DNA from: Streptomyces fulvoviolaceus
GTDB taxonomy: Bacteria > Actinomycetota > Actinomycetes > Streptomycetales > Streptomycetaceae
Reading direction: 5' to 3'
DNA length: 60,929 bases
Assembly: GCF_000718165.1 (NCBI RefSeq)
Contig: NZ_JOEY01000061.1
Coordinates: 1 to 60,929 of the forward strand
Positions 36,720-46,091 of this stretch are shown here, one piece after another. Under the pieces are notes generated by a model that was not told the origin of the DNA, ran no database searches, and saw only the letters and a list, made by a program, of their open reading frames with translations. Position 1 is the stretch's first letter. Every line of letters starts with the position of its first letter. The translations under genes and the position numbers were made by a program.

Positions 36720-37292
36720 GTGGACACACAGACCTGGGACGCACTGGCCGCATCGATGAAAAACGCGTACACCGCAGGCCTGGGCGAGGGGGCGGTGCCC
36801 CGGCCGGTCATCATGCCACTGGTCCGCGGTGAACTGGTCGGCCTGATCTGGCTACGTCCCGTCGAGACCGGCAAGGACGCGCTCACGGGAATCGCCCAGC
36901 TCTCGAACATCGCCGCGGCGGCCGGCGCCGACGAAATCGTCCTCGCCTGGGAGACCCATGACATCGCCACCGCCTGCGAATTGCCGGTCATCGGCCCGGC
37001 GCCGTGCCTGAACCTGGTGCACGCCACGAAGGACGGCCACACACTGCACCAGTTCCCCTACACCCAGCAGTCGCTCGCCCGCTCCCCCGAGGGCCTGGCC
37101 ACGGTCGAACCGCAGTGGCTCCCCGCACCCCAGCCCCAGCCGGGCGGCGAACTGGTCCCGCCGGTCCAGGCCGCGGTCGACTACTCCTTTATCCCGCTCG
37201 AACTCGACCATCCCTCCCCCTTCGGCGTCACCGTCATCCTGATGGAAGAAGACGGCTACAGCGTGCGCCTGACCGAAGCATTCGCCCTCTGA
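36720..37292 (+). CDS. conserved protein of unknown function
   Basis: The GTG at 36720 follows GAGAGGA at five bases and gives 190 residues. The protein is soluble, with an N-terminal helix (TWDALAASMKNAYTAG), a beta-rich region (PVIMPLVRGELVGLIWLRPV), a helix and strand AGADEIVLAWETHDIATACE, and a proline-rich loop near residue 145 before a last pair of strands. It has even codon use and no frame breaks. No domain is recognised. It lies alone between the mannoside operon and a gene-poor stretch. Confidence 0.65.
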   Translation: MDTQTWDALAASMKNAYTAGLGEGAVPRPVIMPLVRGELVGLIWLRPVETGKDALTGIAQLSNIAAAAGADEIVLAWETHDIATACELPVIGPAPCLNLVHATKDGHTLHQFPYTQQSLARSPEGLATVEPQWLPAPQPQPGGELVPPVQAAVDYSFIPLELDHPSPFGVTVILMEEDGYSVRLTEAFAL

Positions 37293-38151
37293 CCACCAGC
37301 CAGGAAGGACGAGCGGGGCGTACCCGTGGGGCGGGTCCTGTCTGACGCACCATTTCCCCGACGACCGGCACGAGGGCCTCCAGCGAGACCCAATGCCGAG
37401 CGCACTTCGAAACCGAGCCCACCGCCTTCCGGACCACACCGATGGCCCCCTCAAGAAGCGGCACGGTCGGCTGCAGTGCGACCAGCAGTGCCCCGACCCC
37501 AGGCCTCCGTGGCCTGCTCATGCCGGCATGCACCTCGGCGCCTCAACTCCTGAGCCGAGTTCACCACCGACAAGGAGGCGCAGTCATTCGTGCCGTCTGC
37601 CGCCGCCCGCGTGTTCGGCCTGGGCAGCCTTGGTGTGGGCGAGGCGGTAGGACTCCGTTCCGGTCTGGATGATGGCGCCACTGCGGCTTGCGCTGCTCCG
37701 GCCACCGAGAGTCCAGGGCTACTCACGAACAAACGGCTCCCGAAGTCATCGTTGCACGTAGGTTCAGGCCGCTGAAGGCGCTCAGCCGGCGCCGACAACT
37801 CGGTGTCGGCATGCGGCCGGTGGGCGGTTCGGTCCCTCCACGGCTGCTACTCGGTCGGTGACAACATGCCGTGGGCGTCAGCTATCGCCACCAGGGGCTG
37901 CACCTACGCCGGTTCAACCGGTCCAGCAACAGCCCGCAGCGACAGGAAGGATGGGCGGATTCCTCGATCATGATCGCGTGGAGTGCGGGGTCGACCACTT
38001 CCGGTGTTGCGGGGCCCATCGGCTCACCGAGCTTTCGGTGACTCCGAACTCCTTGACGATGTCCGCGTGCAGGCGCGACTTGTCGAGGACCGCTCATGCC
38101 ACCCGCTCATTGACTCCGTTGTTCGTGGCTGTTCGCGATCTTCAGGGCGGC
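37293..38151. other. gene-poor stretch
   Basis: About 860 bases in which all frames have skewed composition or poor starts. A minus-strand piece near 38040-38095 reads RLHADIVKEFGVTESSVSRW, which looks like a helix-turn-helix of a lost transposase or phage protein, but is too short to call. I see no promoter or repeat of note. Confidence 0.35.
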
Positions 38152-38691
38152 TCACTGCATATTGGTGTGCCGGGCCTGCATGCGTGCGTGCTCACCTTCG
38201 CGGCCCGCGGTGAGTGCCATGACCACGGCGTCGAGTACGAGCAGTGCTCCCTGCTCGAAGAGGCTGCCGCTGAATTGTGCGGTGTCCCGGCTCGGTACAC
38301 GCAGCACGACGTCGGCGAGTTCCACGAGGGTGCTCGACGGTCGGGCGGTCACCGCGAGTATGCGAGCTCCGTGGGCCCTCGCCCGGCGGGCGTAGTGCAC
38401 GGACACGGGTGTCTCGCCCGAGCCCGATATGACGATCAGTCCGTCTCCCGATTCCACGGAGGGCGCCGTTGCCTCACCCAGGACATGTACGTTCTGGCCG
38501 AGGTGCATGAGCCGCATCGCCGTCATCGACGCCACAAGGCCCGATCTGCCCTGTCCCGTCGCGAACCAGCGCCGTCCCGGAGTGAGGAGTTCCGTCACGA
38601 CGGCGTCGAACGAGGTCTCGTCGACGTCCCCGAGCAGGTCACCCACTTCTCGGCCGACCGCCAGCCAGGTCTTGTCCGTGTCCATGTCCAT
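38152..38691 (-). CDS. hxlB: 6-phospho-3-hexuloisomerase-like SIS-domain protein
   Basis: The ATG follows GGGAGAA. The 179-residue protein is a single SIS domain with ATGQGRSGLVASMTAMRLMHLG near residues 44-65, the sequence that identifies 6-phospho-3-hexuloisomerases, and ISGSGET for phosphate binding. Such enzymes interconvert 3-hexulose-6-phosphate and fructose-6-phosphate in the ribulose monophosphate route. Here it is the last gene of a sugar/polyol operon with no formaldehyde-fixing gene recognised nearby, so a related ketose-phosphate isomerisation is also possible. Confidence 0.75.
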   Translation of the reverse strand: MDMDTDKTWLAVGREVGDLLGDVDETSFDAVVTELLTPGRRWFATGQGRSGLVASMTAMRLMHLGQNVHVLGEATAPSVESGDGLIVISGSGETPVSVHYARRARAHGARILAVTARPSSTLVELADVVLRVPSRDTAQFSGSLFEQGALLVLDAVVMALTAGREGEHARMQARHTNMQ

Positions 38692-38701
38692 CGGTTCTCC
38701 C

Positions 38702-39736
38702 TCAGCCCCCGGACACGGTGACGAGCACCTTGACCTGTTCGGGGTCGCACGAGGCGGCGAACGCCTTGTCCGCGTCGTGGAGTGGGAAGGTGGCCGTCAC
38801 GAACTCCGCAATGTCCACCACGCCGGCGCCGATCAGGGAGATCGCCTCGCCAAAGTCGTCGGCGACGTACATGAGGCTGCCCACCAGCCGGATCTCCCGG
38901 TCCTGGATCAGGTCTACACGTACCGGTGTGGAGCCGGCGGCGCCCACGCCGACGACCACGACCGTGCCGCCCTTGGCCACCAGATCGACGGCCTGCGCCA
39001 GCGAGGGCCCTCGGGACACGCAGTCGAAGACCACGTCGGCGGGGCCGCCGAGTGTCTGGCCGGACCGCTCCACGAGGTCGGTGGAATCAGCCGGGACCAC
39101 CGCGTCCGCCCCGAGCCGCAGGGCGCGGGCGCGCTTGCTCTCCAGCAGATCGGTCACGACGACCCTTGACGCGCCCCGGTGCTTGGCGGCCACCAGCAGG
39201 AGGAGCCCGATGGGGCCGGCGCCGAGGACGGCCACCGTACGCCCGCGCAGGTCACCGGCCTTGGCCAGGGCGCCGAGCGGGGTGGCGAGCGGTTCGATCA
39301 GCGCCGCCTCGGTGTCCGTCATCGTGTCGGGCAGGACATGGACACGGCTCGCGGGGATGGTGAACAGCTCCGCGAGGCCGCCGGGCGTCTGGCAGCCGAA
39401 CACCTCCAGCTTCTGGCAGATGTTGTAGCGGCCCGCCCGGCACTGGGCGCACTCGCCGCAGTACAGATTGGGCTCCACGACGATCCGGTCCCCCACGGTC
39501 ACCGATGCGACACCGTCGCCGGTGGCGGTGACGACTCCCACGACTTCGTGGCCGGGGCGGTAGGGCAGGTCGATGAACGGGTGCTTGCCGAGGGCCGCGT
39601 GCATGTCCGAGCCGCACACTCCGACGACCGTGCTCCGTATGAGCACTTCGCCGGGGCCGGCGACAGGGGCCGGGACCTGTTCCAGCGTCACATCGTCCAC
39701 GCCTGCCACGACCACGCGGCTGATGAGTCGCGTCAT
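38702..39736 (-). CDS. zinc-dependent alcohol dehydrogenase (MDR family)
   Basis: AGGAGAGAG precedes the ATG. The 344-residue protein shows the catalytic zinc site (VCGSDMHAALG, GHEVVGVV), the structural zinc with four cysteines (CGECAQCRAGRYNIC) and the NAD-binding GAGPIGLLLLV. It oxidises a secondary alcohol or polyol, or acts in reverse. It lies ten bases from the isomerase gene and follows the SDR. Substrate inference rests on the operon, which contains a second enzyme of this family. Confidence 0.85.
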   Translation of the reverse strand: MTRLISRVVVAGVDDVTLEQVPAPVAGPGEVLIRSTVVGVCGSDMHAALGKHPFIDLPYRPGHEVVGVVTATGDGVASVTVGDRIVVEPNLYCGECAQCRAGRYNICQKLEVFGCQTPGGLAELFTIPASRVHVLPDTMTDTEAALIEPLATPLGALAKAGDLRGRTVAVLGAGPIGLLLLVAAKHRGASRVVVTDLLESKRARALRLGADAVVPADSTDLVERSGQTLGGPADVVFDCVSRGPSLAQAVDLVAKGGTVVVVGVGAAGSTPVRVDLIQDREIRLVGSLMYVADDFGEAISLIGAGVVDIAEFVTATFPLHDADKAFAASCDPEQVKVLVTVSGG

Positions 39737-39788
39737 TTCTCTCTTCTCTCTCCTGGTGCCGTCGGTTGTCCCGCGAGTCCGGCCAGGC

Positions 39789-40556
39789 CTAATAGACGGT
39801 GTATCCGCCGTCGGCGACCACGACCGAGCCGGTGATGAACGACGCCGCGTCACTGGCGAGGAAGACGACGGTCGGCGCGATCTCCTCGGGGGACGCGTAG
39901 CGCTGCTGAGGCGCGTCCTCGATCCAGAAGCGCCGCAGGTCGGGCCGGTCCACGGGGGCCATCTCCGTCTTCACGTAACCGGGGGCGACCGCGTTGACCC
40001 GGATACCGGCAGGTGCCCACTCCGCCGCGAGGGACTTCGTCAGATGGTGTACGGCGGCCTTTGACGCGTTGTATGCGTGCTGCCACTGGGGCCGGTTGAT
40101 GATGAGCCCGGACATGGAGCCGATGTTGACGATGGAGCCGCCGCCCGCGTCCGTCATGTGGCGGCCCGCGGCGAGGCTGCACTTCCACAGCGCGCGGACG
40201 TTGAGGTCGAAGACCTGTGACCACTCGTCGTCGGTGGCGTGCCAGGAGTCGTTGTGGAAGCAGGTGCCCGCGTTGTTGACGAGGATGTCGAGTCCACCGA
40301 GTGCGGTGATCGCCTCGGCGGTCATCCGGGTGACATCGTCGTCGTCGGTGATGTCGGCGGTGATCGGGACGAAGGTGAGTCCCTGCTCGGCCGCCTGCTC
40401 GACGACGAGCGCGTTGCGTTTCGCGTCCCGGCCCGCGATGGCCACCTGGGCGCCGGCCTGGGCGAGGGCGGTGGCGAAGGCGAGGCCGAGGCCCCGGTTT
40501 CCGCCGGTCACCAGGGCCTTGCGGCCGTTGAGCTTGAATGTGTCGAGAACGGTCAT
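39789..40556 (-). CDS. SDR-family oxidoreductase (polyol or gluconate type)
   Basis: The 255-residue protein has TGGNRGLGLAFA at the cofactor site, NNAG, Ser in NIGSMSG and Tyr-x-x-x-Lys in YNASKAAV, and closes with VVADGGYTVY, the classic end of SDRs. The GSMSGLIINRPQWQ segment is common in D-arabitol, xylitol and gluconate dehydrogenases. Its ATG overlaps the stop of the previous dehydrogenase by one base. Confidence 0.85.
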   Translation of the reverse strand: MTVLDTFKLNGRKALVTGGNRGLGLAFATALAQAGAQVAIAGRDAKRNALVVEQAAEQGLTFVPITADITDDDDVTRMTAEAITALGGLDILVNNAGTCFHNDSWHATDDEWSQVFDLNVRALWKCSLAAGRHMTDAGGGSIVNIGSMSGLIINRPQWQHAYNASKAAVHHLTKSLAAEWAPAGIRVNAVAPGYVKTEMAPVDRPDLRRFWIEDAPQQRYASPEEIAPTVVFLASDAASFITGSVVVADGGYTVY

Positions 40557-41590
40557 CAGAGCACCACGATCGTCTTGAGGCTGCCGGGAGTCTTGTCCGC
40601 GTTGAGCGCCTTCTCGGCGTCTTCCAGGGAGAAGCGTGCGGTGACGAGGCTGTCGAGGTCCACCTGCCCGGAGGCCACGAGCTGGGCCGCGACGGGCCAG
40701 GTGTCGGTGTAGCGGAACACTCCGGTGATGACGAGTTCCCTGCTCTGGATCACCGGGATGGGCAGCGGGATCTCGTCCGCCCCCATGCCCACGAGTACGA
40801 CGACACCGTTGCCGCGTACGGCCCCGATACCGCTCACCACGGCGGGAGTCGCGCCGGACGCGTCGATGAAGGCGTCCACGCCCAGATCGCGCACGCTCTC
40901 CACTACGGGGTCGATCGTGCGGGTGGCGCCGAAGCGTTCCACGAGGGCCCGGCGGTCGGCCACCGGGTCGGACACGATGATCTCGGTGGCGCCGAACGCC
41001 TTCGCCGCCTGGGCCGCGATGACACCGATCGGTCCGGCTCCGGCGATCAGCACCCGGGAGCCCGGCACGATACGGGCCTTGCGCGCCGCCCAGATGCCGA
41101 CGGAGAGCGGTTCGAGGAGAGCTGCGGCCTCGTCCGAGAGGGCGTCGGGCACCGGGTGGGCGAAGTCGGCCTGGATGGTGACGTATTCGCAGAAGGCGCC
41201 GTCGACGGGCGGCGTGGCGTAGAACTCCATGTGCGGACAGAGGTTGTAGCGGCCCGCCTTGCACTGGCCGCACATCCGGCAGGGCCGCTGGGGCTCGATG
41301 GCGACGCGTTCGCCGATCCGCCCGGTGTCTACGTCGGCGCCGACGGCGACGATCCGGCCCGAGACCTCGTGGCCGAGGACGAGCGGCCCGTCGATCACGA
41401 AGTCGCCGATCCGGCCCTCGCGGTAGTAGTGGACATCGGAACCGCAGACTCCGACGGCGGCGACGCGGACCAGTACTTCGTCCGGCCGGACCGCGGGGAC
41501 GGGCCGCTCCTCGACGGCGATCTCACCGATGCCGGTGAGCACGCTCGCCCGCATCGTCTCGGGAACCCCTGAGGTATGGGACATCGTCAT
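40556..41590 (-). CDS. NAD-dependent polyol dehydrogenase (sorbitol/xylitol dehydrogenase type)
   Basis: The 344-residue protein contains VGVCGSDVHYYREG, where CGSDVHYY is characteristic of sorbitol and xylitol dehydrogenases, then GHEVSG, a four-cysteine lobe (CRMCGQCKAGRYNLC) and GAGPIGVIAAQ for NAD. It should oxidise a sugar alcohol to a ketose, such as xylitol or arabitol to xylulose, which the adjacent kinase would then phosphorylate. The ATG overlaps the upstream stop as ATGA. Confidence 0.85.
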   Translation of the reverse strand: MTMSHTSGVPETMRASVLTGIGEIAVEERPVPAVRPDEVLVRVAAVGVCGSDVHYYREGRIGDFVIDGPLVLGHEVSGRIVAVGADVDTGRIGERVAIEPQRPCRMCGQCKAGRYNLCPHMEFYATPPVDGAFCEYVTIQADFAHPVPDALSDEAAALLEPLSVGIWAARKARIVPGSRVLIAGAGPIGVIAAQAAKAFGATEIIVSDPVADRRALVERFGATRTIDPVVESVRDLGVDAFIDASGATPAVVSGIGAVRGNGVVVLVGMGADEIPLPIPVIQSRELVITGVFRYTDTWPVAAQLVASGQVDLDSLVTARFSLEDAEKALNADKTPGSLKTIVVL

Positions 41591-42300
41591 GTTCCTTTCG
41601 GTGCGACCGGTGGGGCGGAGCAAGCGCGGCCGGGTGTGTCGGCGTCGGGGGGGGGCGACGAGGACGAGAACAGGGCGCGGCCGGAGACGACATAGCTCGC
41701 GCCCGCGTCGAGGCAGGCGCCGAGGTTGGCTGCGTCCACCCCGCCGTCGACCCCGGCCGGCAGGTCAGGTCCGGTCTGCCCGGCCCTGGCGGCCAGCGTG
41801 GGGTCGGCGGCGCCGGTGCTGCCGGGTTCGATCAGCATGACCAGCAGGCCGTCGATCGTCTCGAAGCACGGCCGGATCTCGGCGAGTTCGGTGCCGGGCG
41901 CCACCGCGAGCCAGGCCGCGGCTCCCGAGGAACGGATCCGCTCGGCGGTGTCCGCCACGGCGTCGAGGCTCGGGCAGGACTCGAACGGGAAGGTGACGCG
42001 GTCCACCTTCTGGGCACAGATCTCGTCGATCAGTACGTCGAGTTCGGGTGCGATGACATGGACGTCGAGCGGTCCGATGCCGCGCTCGGACAGACTCCGT
42101 ACAAGGGAGAGGTCGACGCCCCGGTGGGCGAGATCGTTCATGATCACGTCGGCGTGGATCCACAGTCCCGCGCGGCCGAGGTGCTCGGCGGTGACCGGCC
42201 GGTCCGCCTCGGCGACAGCGTAGATACTGCCCGCGAGGGTGACCCCGGGGTGCCGGGCGATCTCCGCGAGGATGGCGGGGTTCAGCTGCGGTTCCGTCAC
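41587..42300 (-). CDS. ribulose-phosphate 3-epimerase-like (beta/alpha barrel) protein
   Basis: The 237-residue barrel reads LWIHADVIMNDLAHRG, LDVHVIAPELDVLIDEI and GVDGGVDAANLGACLDAGAS. The His-x-Asp, the His in LDVH and the Asp in VDGGV correspond to the metal-binding and catalytic residues of ribulose-5-phosphate 3-epimerase. The identity with true Rpe is low and the loop after ADVIMN differs, so another sugar phosphate may be the substrate. Next to xylulokinase, the epimerisation of xylulose-5-phosphate and ribulose-5-phosphate is the simplest reading. The GTG overlaps the kinase stop. The C-terminal 25 residues are an unusual Ser/Pro-rich tail. Confidence 0.7.
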   Translation of the reverse strand: MTEPQLNPAILAEIARHPGVTLAGSIYAVAEADRPVTAEHLGRAGLWIHADVIMNDLAHRGVDLSLVRSLSERGIGPLDVHVIAPELDVLIDEICAQKVDRVTFPFESCPSLDAVADTAERIRSSGAAAWLAVAPGTELAEIRPCFETIDGLLVMLIEPGSTGAADPTLAARAGQTGPDLPAGVDGGVDAANLGACLDAGASYVVSGRALFSSSSPPPDADTPGRACSAPPVAPKGT

Positions 42301-43817
42301 GCCGTCGTCCCGGAGGAACCCGTGGCGTCCGTGGCGTCCATGTCGTCCGTGGCGGAGGTGTCGAGAGCGTCCCAGCCCGCCAGGACCGCGTAACGGTCGG
42401 CGGCCGCTCGGCGTGCGGTTCCCGAGCCGGGACGCGGGGTGGCAGCCGACCGGGTAGCCGGAGCCCAGGCCCGCAGGACCTCCCGTACCGGGCGGTCCGA
42501 GGCGATGGCGGCGGCCTGGACGCAGGCGCCGCGAGCCGATGCCTCCGGGGCGTCCGCGACCAGCACCTCACGGCCGGTCAGGTCGGCCAGGAGCTGGGTG
42601 TACGCGGCGGAACGCGCGCCTCCCCCGGTGGCGATGAGGCGCCCGCCGGTGGCGACCCCGGCGGCGTTGAGGTGCTGTTCGCCGGAGACCAGTCCGAGAA
42701 TCACCCCTTCGAAGGCGGCCCTCGCGATGTCCTCGGGACCGGTCGCGGAGGTCAGTCCGGCGAGGACGCCCCGGGCGCCGGGGCGGTTCGGTTTGCGCTC
42801 GCCGTCGAGAAAGGCCGCGAGAACCGGTCCTGAGTCGCCGGCCCTGAGGGCCAGTTCGGCGAGCGTGTCATGGTCGACGCCGAGGATGCGGGCGAAGGTG
42901 TCGGTGACGCGTGCGGCGTTCAGCGTCGAGACGAGGGGGAGGTAGCCGTCGGTCATGTCGGCGACGCAGTCCACCATGCCGCTGAGGTCGAAGACCGGGG
43001 TGTCCTTGGTGGTGAAGACGACGCCCGAGGTGCCGAACGTGTACACCACGTCGCCGGGGACGATCCCGAGACCGACGGCCGCCGCGTGCTGGTCCCCGCC
43101 GCCCGGCCCCACCAGGGTGCCGGGCGACAGGTCCAGTTCGGCACTCGCCGCGGCGCTGACCGTACCGGCGGGCGTCGAGGCGTCGACGACCTCCGGCAGG
43201 GCGTCCGCCCAGTCGCGTTGCGCGTCGACATGGGCCAGGAACTCGGGCAGATAGCGGGATTCCGCAGCGCTGTAGTAGCCGGTCCCCGATGCCTCGGAGC
43301 GGTCGGTGACATGGCGGCCCGACAGCTTCCAGGTCAGCCAGTCGTGCGGCAGCAGGACGTGGCTCAGCCGCCGGTAGTGGTCAGGTTCGTTCTCGGCGAG
43401 CCAGGCGATCTTGCTGAGGGTGAAGGCGGCGGTCGGCAGGGATCCGACGGCGCGGATCCACTCCGGTGCCCCGATCAGCCGCTTGAGCCGTTCGAGCTGG
43501 GGTGCGGAGGTGGTGTCGTTCCACAGCTTCGCCGGCCGTATGACCTGGTCGGCGGCGTCCAGGGCGACCAGTCCGTGGCACTGGCCGTCGACCGCGAGCG
43601 CGGCGATGTCTCCCCTGGACACACCGGCGTCCTTCCTGGCGGCCGCCAGCGCGGCTTTGAGCGCTGCCCACCAGGCGGCGGGGTCCTGTTCGCTCCTCGG
43701 CGGGAAAGCGGGTGGATGTGGTGCGCTCCCGGAGCCGAGCAGCGAGCCGTCGTGAAGGTCGCGGATCTCGACCTTGCAGGACTGGGTCGAGGAGTCAACT
43801 CCAGCGACGACGGGCAT
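42297..43817 (-). CDS. xylB: xylulokinase (FGGY family)
   Basis: The 506-residue protein begins VVAGVDSSTQSCKVEIRD, the phosphate-binding first motif, and has AVDGQCHGLVALD, the catalytic-Asp region, WNDTTSAPQL, GGGDQHAAAVGLG and the second ATPase motif LIATGGGARSAAYTQLLAD. The order and length match xylulokinases. It phosphorylates D-xylulose to xylulose-5-phosphate. The last 60 residues are longer and less conserved than usual. It is the first enzyme gene after the transporter genes in this operon. Confidence 0.88.
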   Translation of the reverse strand: MPVVAGVDSSTQSCKVEIRDLHDGSLLGSGSAPHPPAFPPRSEQDPAAWWAALKAALAAARKDAGVSRGDIAALAVDGQCHGLVALDAADQVIRPAKLWNDTTSAPQLERLKRLIGAPEWIRAVGSLPTAAFTLSKIAWLAENEPDHYRRLSHVLLPHDWLTWKLSGRHVTDRSEASGTGYYSAAESRYLPEFLAHVDAQRDWADALPEVVDASTPAGTVSAAASAELDLSPGTLVGPGGGDQHAAAVGLGIVPGDVVYTFGTSGVVFTTKDTPVFDLSGMVDCVADMTDGYLPLVSTLNAARVTDTFARILGVDHDTLAELALRAGDSGPVLAAFLDGERKPNRPGARGVLAGLTSATGPEDIARAAFEGVILGLVSGEQHLNAAGVATGGRLIATGGGARSAAYTQLLADLTGREVLVADAPEASARGACVQAAAIASDRPVREVLRAWAPATRSAATPRPGSGTARRAAADRYAVLAGWDALDTSATDDMDATDATGSSGTTA

Positions 43818-43919
43818 GGGGGGTCTCCTAGGCGAAGGGCGATCGCGGGCCGCGCGTGTGGCGGCACGCGGTGACGTCAGTGTGTCCGGGGCCCGGCGGG
43901 ACTCGCCGGGCCCCGCAGG

Positions 43920-44939
43920 TCAGCAGGACTTGTAGATGTACGGCGCGACCTTGGCGTCGTCGATGTTCTCCTTGGTGATGGCGGCCAGGCCAGTGATCTT
44001 GGACTTGGCCACCGTCTCACCCTTGCCGAGGGCGACGGCGTACTGCACACCCAGGACCCCCATGTCGTACGGGTCCTGCGAGATGATCGCGTCGATGTCC
44101 CCGCCGCGCAGGGCCTGCACCTGGCTGGGCTGGGCGTCGAAGGCGACGATCTTCACCTTCGAGCGCGCGTTGGCGTTACGGACACCGATGGGCGCGCCGT
44201 CACCGGTGAAGTTGTCCACCGCGAAGACGCCCTTCAGGTCCGGGTTGGCCGCGAGGACGGAGCTGACCTTGGCGGCGGCGGTCTGTGCCGAGTGGTCGGC
44301 GTACTGCGTGGCCAGCACCTTGATGTCGGGGTACTTGGACTTCATCCGATCGACGAAGCCCTTCACCCGCTCGTCGTCGGTGCTGGTGCCCGGAGGCTCG
44401 CTCAGCGCCACGACCTTGCCCTTGCCGCCGATGAGCTTGGCCAGGGTGTCCGCACCGAGCGCACCGCCCGCGACGTTGTCGCTGTTGATCTGGCTGGACA
44501 GATCGGAGGCGTCGCTGAGCTTGGTGTCGACGGTGATGAGGTTGCTGCCGGCGGCCTTGGCCTGGTGCATCGGCTGGAACATCGCGGTCTTGTCCGTCGG
44601 CGCGATGAGGATGGCCTGCGGCTGCTGGGCGATGACGGAGCTGAGCACCGGCTGCTGGGCGGCGGGGTCGAAGGTGTTGGGCGCGGCATAGGTGTACTTC
44701 ACGCCGAGCTTCTTCGCCTCGGTCTTGGCGCCGCAGTCGATCGCCGAGTAGAACGGGCTGTCCTTCACCCCGCCGACGAAAGCGACACTCTTGACCTCGG
44801 CCTTCGATGATCCCGAGGCGGCGGCAGGGCTCGAACTGCTGCATCCGGTGGCTGTCACGATCAGGCCGAGGGCGCCGACCGCAATGACTGTCCTCTGCGT
44901 ACGAGTGGCGCCCCTGAGCAGCGCGAATGGCTTGGACAT
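43920..44939 (-). CDS. ribose-type ABC transporter substrate-binding lipoprotein
   Basis: AGGAGAG precedes the ATG. A signal of about 32 residues ends with TATGC (lipobox), so Cys anchors the protein. The mature protein has the type-I pattern of RbsB-like binding proteins (VAFVGGVKDSPFYSAIDCG, ILIAPTDKTAMFQPM, SDNVAGGALGADTLAKLI, GVFAVDNFTGDGAPIG, DAIISQDPYDMGVLG). At 339 residues it is complete. It works with the following permease and ATPase. The ligand is expected to be a pentose, pentitol or related sugar. Confidence 0.88.
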   Translation of the reverse strand: MSKPFALLRGATRTQRTVIAVGALGLIVTATGCSSSSPAAASGSSKAEVKSVAFVGGVKDSPFYSAIDCGAKTEAKKLGVKYTYAAPNTFDPAAQQPVLSSVIAQQPQAILIAPTDKTAMFQPMHQAKAAGSNLITVDTKLSDASDLSSQINSDNVAGGALGADTLAKLIGGKGKVVALSEPPGTSTDDERVKGFVDRMKSKYPDIKVLATQYADHSAQTAAAKVSSVLAANPDLKGVFAVDNFTGDGAPIGVRNANARSKVKIVAFDAQPSQVQALRGGDIDAIISQDPYDMGVLGVQYAVALGKGETVAKSKITGLAAITKENIDDAKVAPYIYKSC

Positions 44940-45038
44940 GCGACTCTCCTGTGCGGAAGCGGAGTGGGGAGTAAGGGACTGGGGAGTGGGGCGGGAGTAC
45001 CGGAGGCCGGCAGGCGGTTGCACGGGAGGGCGGCCCGG

Positions 45039-46091
45039 TCACCTGCGGTTCTGGGTCCCCCTGCGGACCTGGTCCATGAAGACGGCGGCGACCAGTACGG
45101 CGCCGACGGCGAAGGTCTGCCAGAACGGTTCGACGCCGAGGATGACGAACCCGCTCTGCAGGGTCACCGGGACGAGGATCCCGATCATGGTGCCGAAGAT
45201 CGTGGCCACTCCTCCGAAAAGGCTGGTACCGCCGAGGACGGCGCCCGCGATCGTGGTGAGATTGTCACCGGTGTGGCCCGCGATGGTGGTCGTGGAGAAC
45301 TGCGCCAGGCTCATCGCCCCCGCGACTCCGGCCAGCGCACCGCTCACGACATAGATGGAGATCAGGTGGCGGCGTACCGGAACGCCCGACCTGAGCGCGC
45401 CCTCCGGGTTGGAACCGATGGCCTTGGTGCGGATCCCGTAGACGGTCTGCCAGAGCACCAGCCCCGCAACGGCCGCGACCACCAGGGCGATGAGCACGAG
45501 CACCGGGACGCCCGCGATGTTCTGGTAGCCGATCTTGTTGGTCATCACCGAGGGCACCGAACGGATGTCGAGGCCGTCGCTGATGATCTGGGCCGCTCCG
45601 ATGGCCATACCGAGTGTGCCCAGCGTCGCGATCAGTGCGGGCACCCGCAGGTAGGTGATGATGAGCCCGTTGACCAGTCCCCAGAAGGCACTGGCCACGA
45701 TGCACACCGCCACACCGGCGCCGACGGCGCCCCATCCCGCGCTCGCGCCACCCATGGCGCCCATCACCTTCGCGGACACCACCGTGCCGAAGACCAGGAC
45801 CGACCCGACGGAGAGGTCGATTCCGCCCGTCGTCAGAACGAACGTCTGGCCGATGGCGGCGACACCGATCACGGCGGCCGCCAATGCGATGGAGCGGAAG
45901 TTGTACGTACCGAGGAAGGTGTCGGGCCGCAGTGCGGAGAAGAGGACGAGGATGAGCAGCAGGATCACGAGCATGCCCGTGCTGGGCCGTCCCAGCACGG
46001 CACGCAGGACGCGCGGGGCACCGACGCCCGCTGCCCCAGTGCCCTTGGCTATGGTGTCGCCCACCGATCGGTCGTTGCGGATCAGGGTCAT
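45039..46091 (-). CDS. ribose-type ABC transporter permease
   Basis: The 350-residue protein has about ten membrane segments and the RbsC-like signatures TTGGIDLSVGSVLVFG and AIGSNPEGALRSGVPV, plus GAVLGGTSLFGGVATIFGT. A single permease gene, used as a dimer, is usual for this family. Its ATG overlaps the ATPase stop by four bases. Confidence 0.88.
   Translation of the reverse strand: MTLIRNDRSVGDTIAKGTGAAGVGAPRVLRAVLGRPSTGMLVILLLILVLFSALRPDTFLGTYNFRSIALAAAVIGVAAIGQTFVLTTGGIDLSVGSVLVFGTVVSAKVMGAMGGASAGWGAVGAGVAVCIVASAFWGLVNGLIITYLRVPALIATLGTLGMAIGAAQIISDGLDIRSVPSVMTNKIGYQNIAGVPVLVLIALVVAAVAGLVLWQTVYGIRTKAIGSNPEGALRSGVPVRRHLISIYVVSGALAGVAGAMSLAQFSTTTIAGHTGDNLTTIAGAVLGGTSLFGGVATIFGTMIGILVPVTLQSGFVILGVEPFWQTFAVGAVLVAAVFMDQVRRGTQNRR

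Noticed and set aside
37293..38151. Several frames of 60-120 codons on both strands
   Set aside because: No good starts, skewed composition and no family similarity; only a helix-turn-helix-like piece near 38060 looked protein-like, too short to support.
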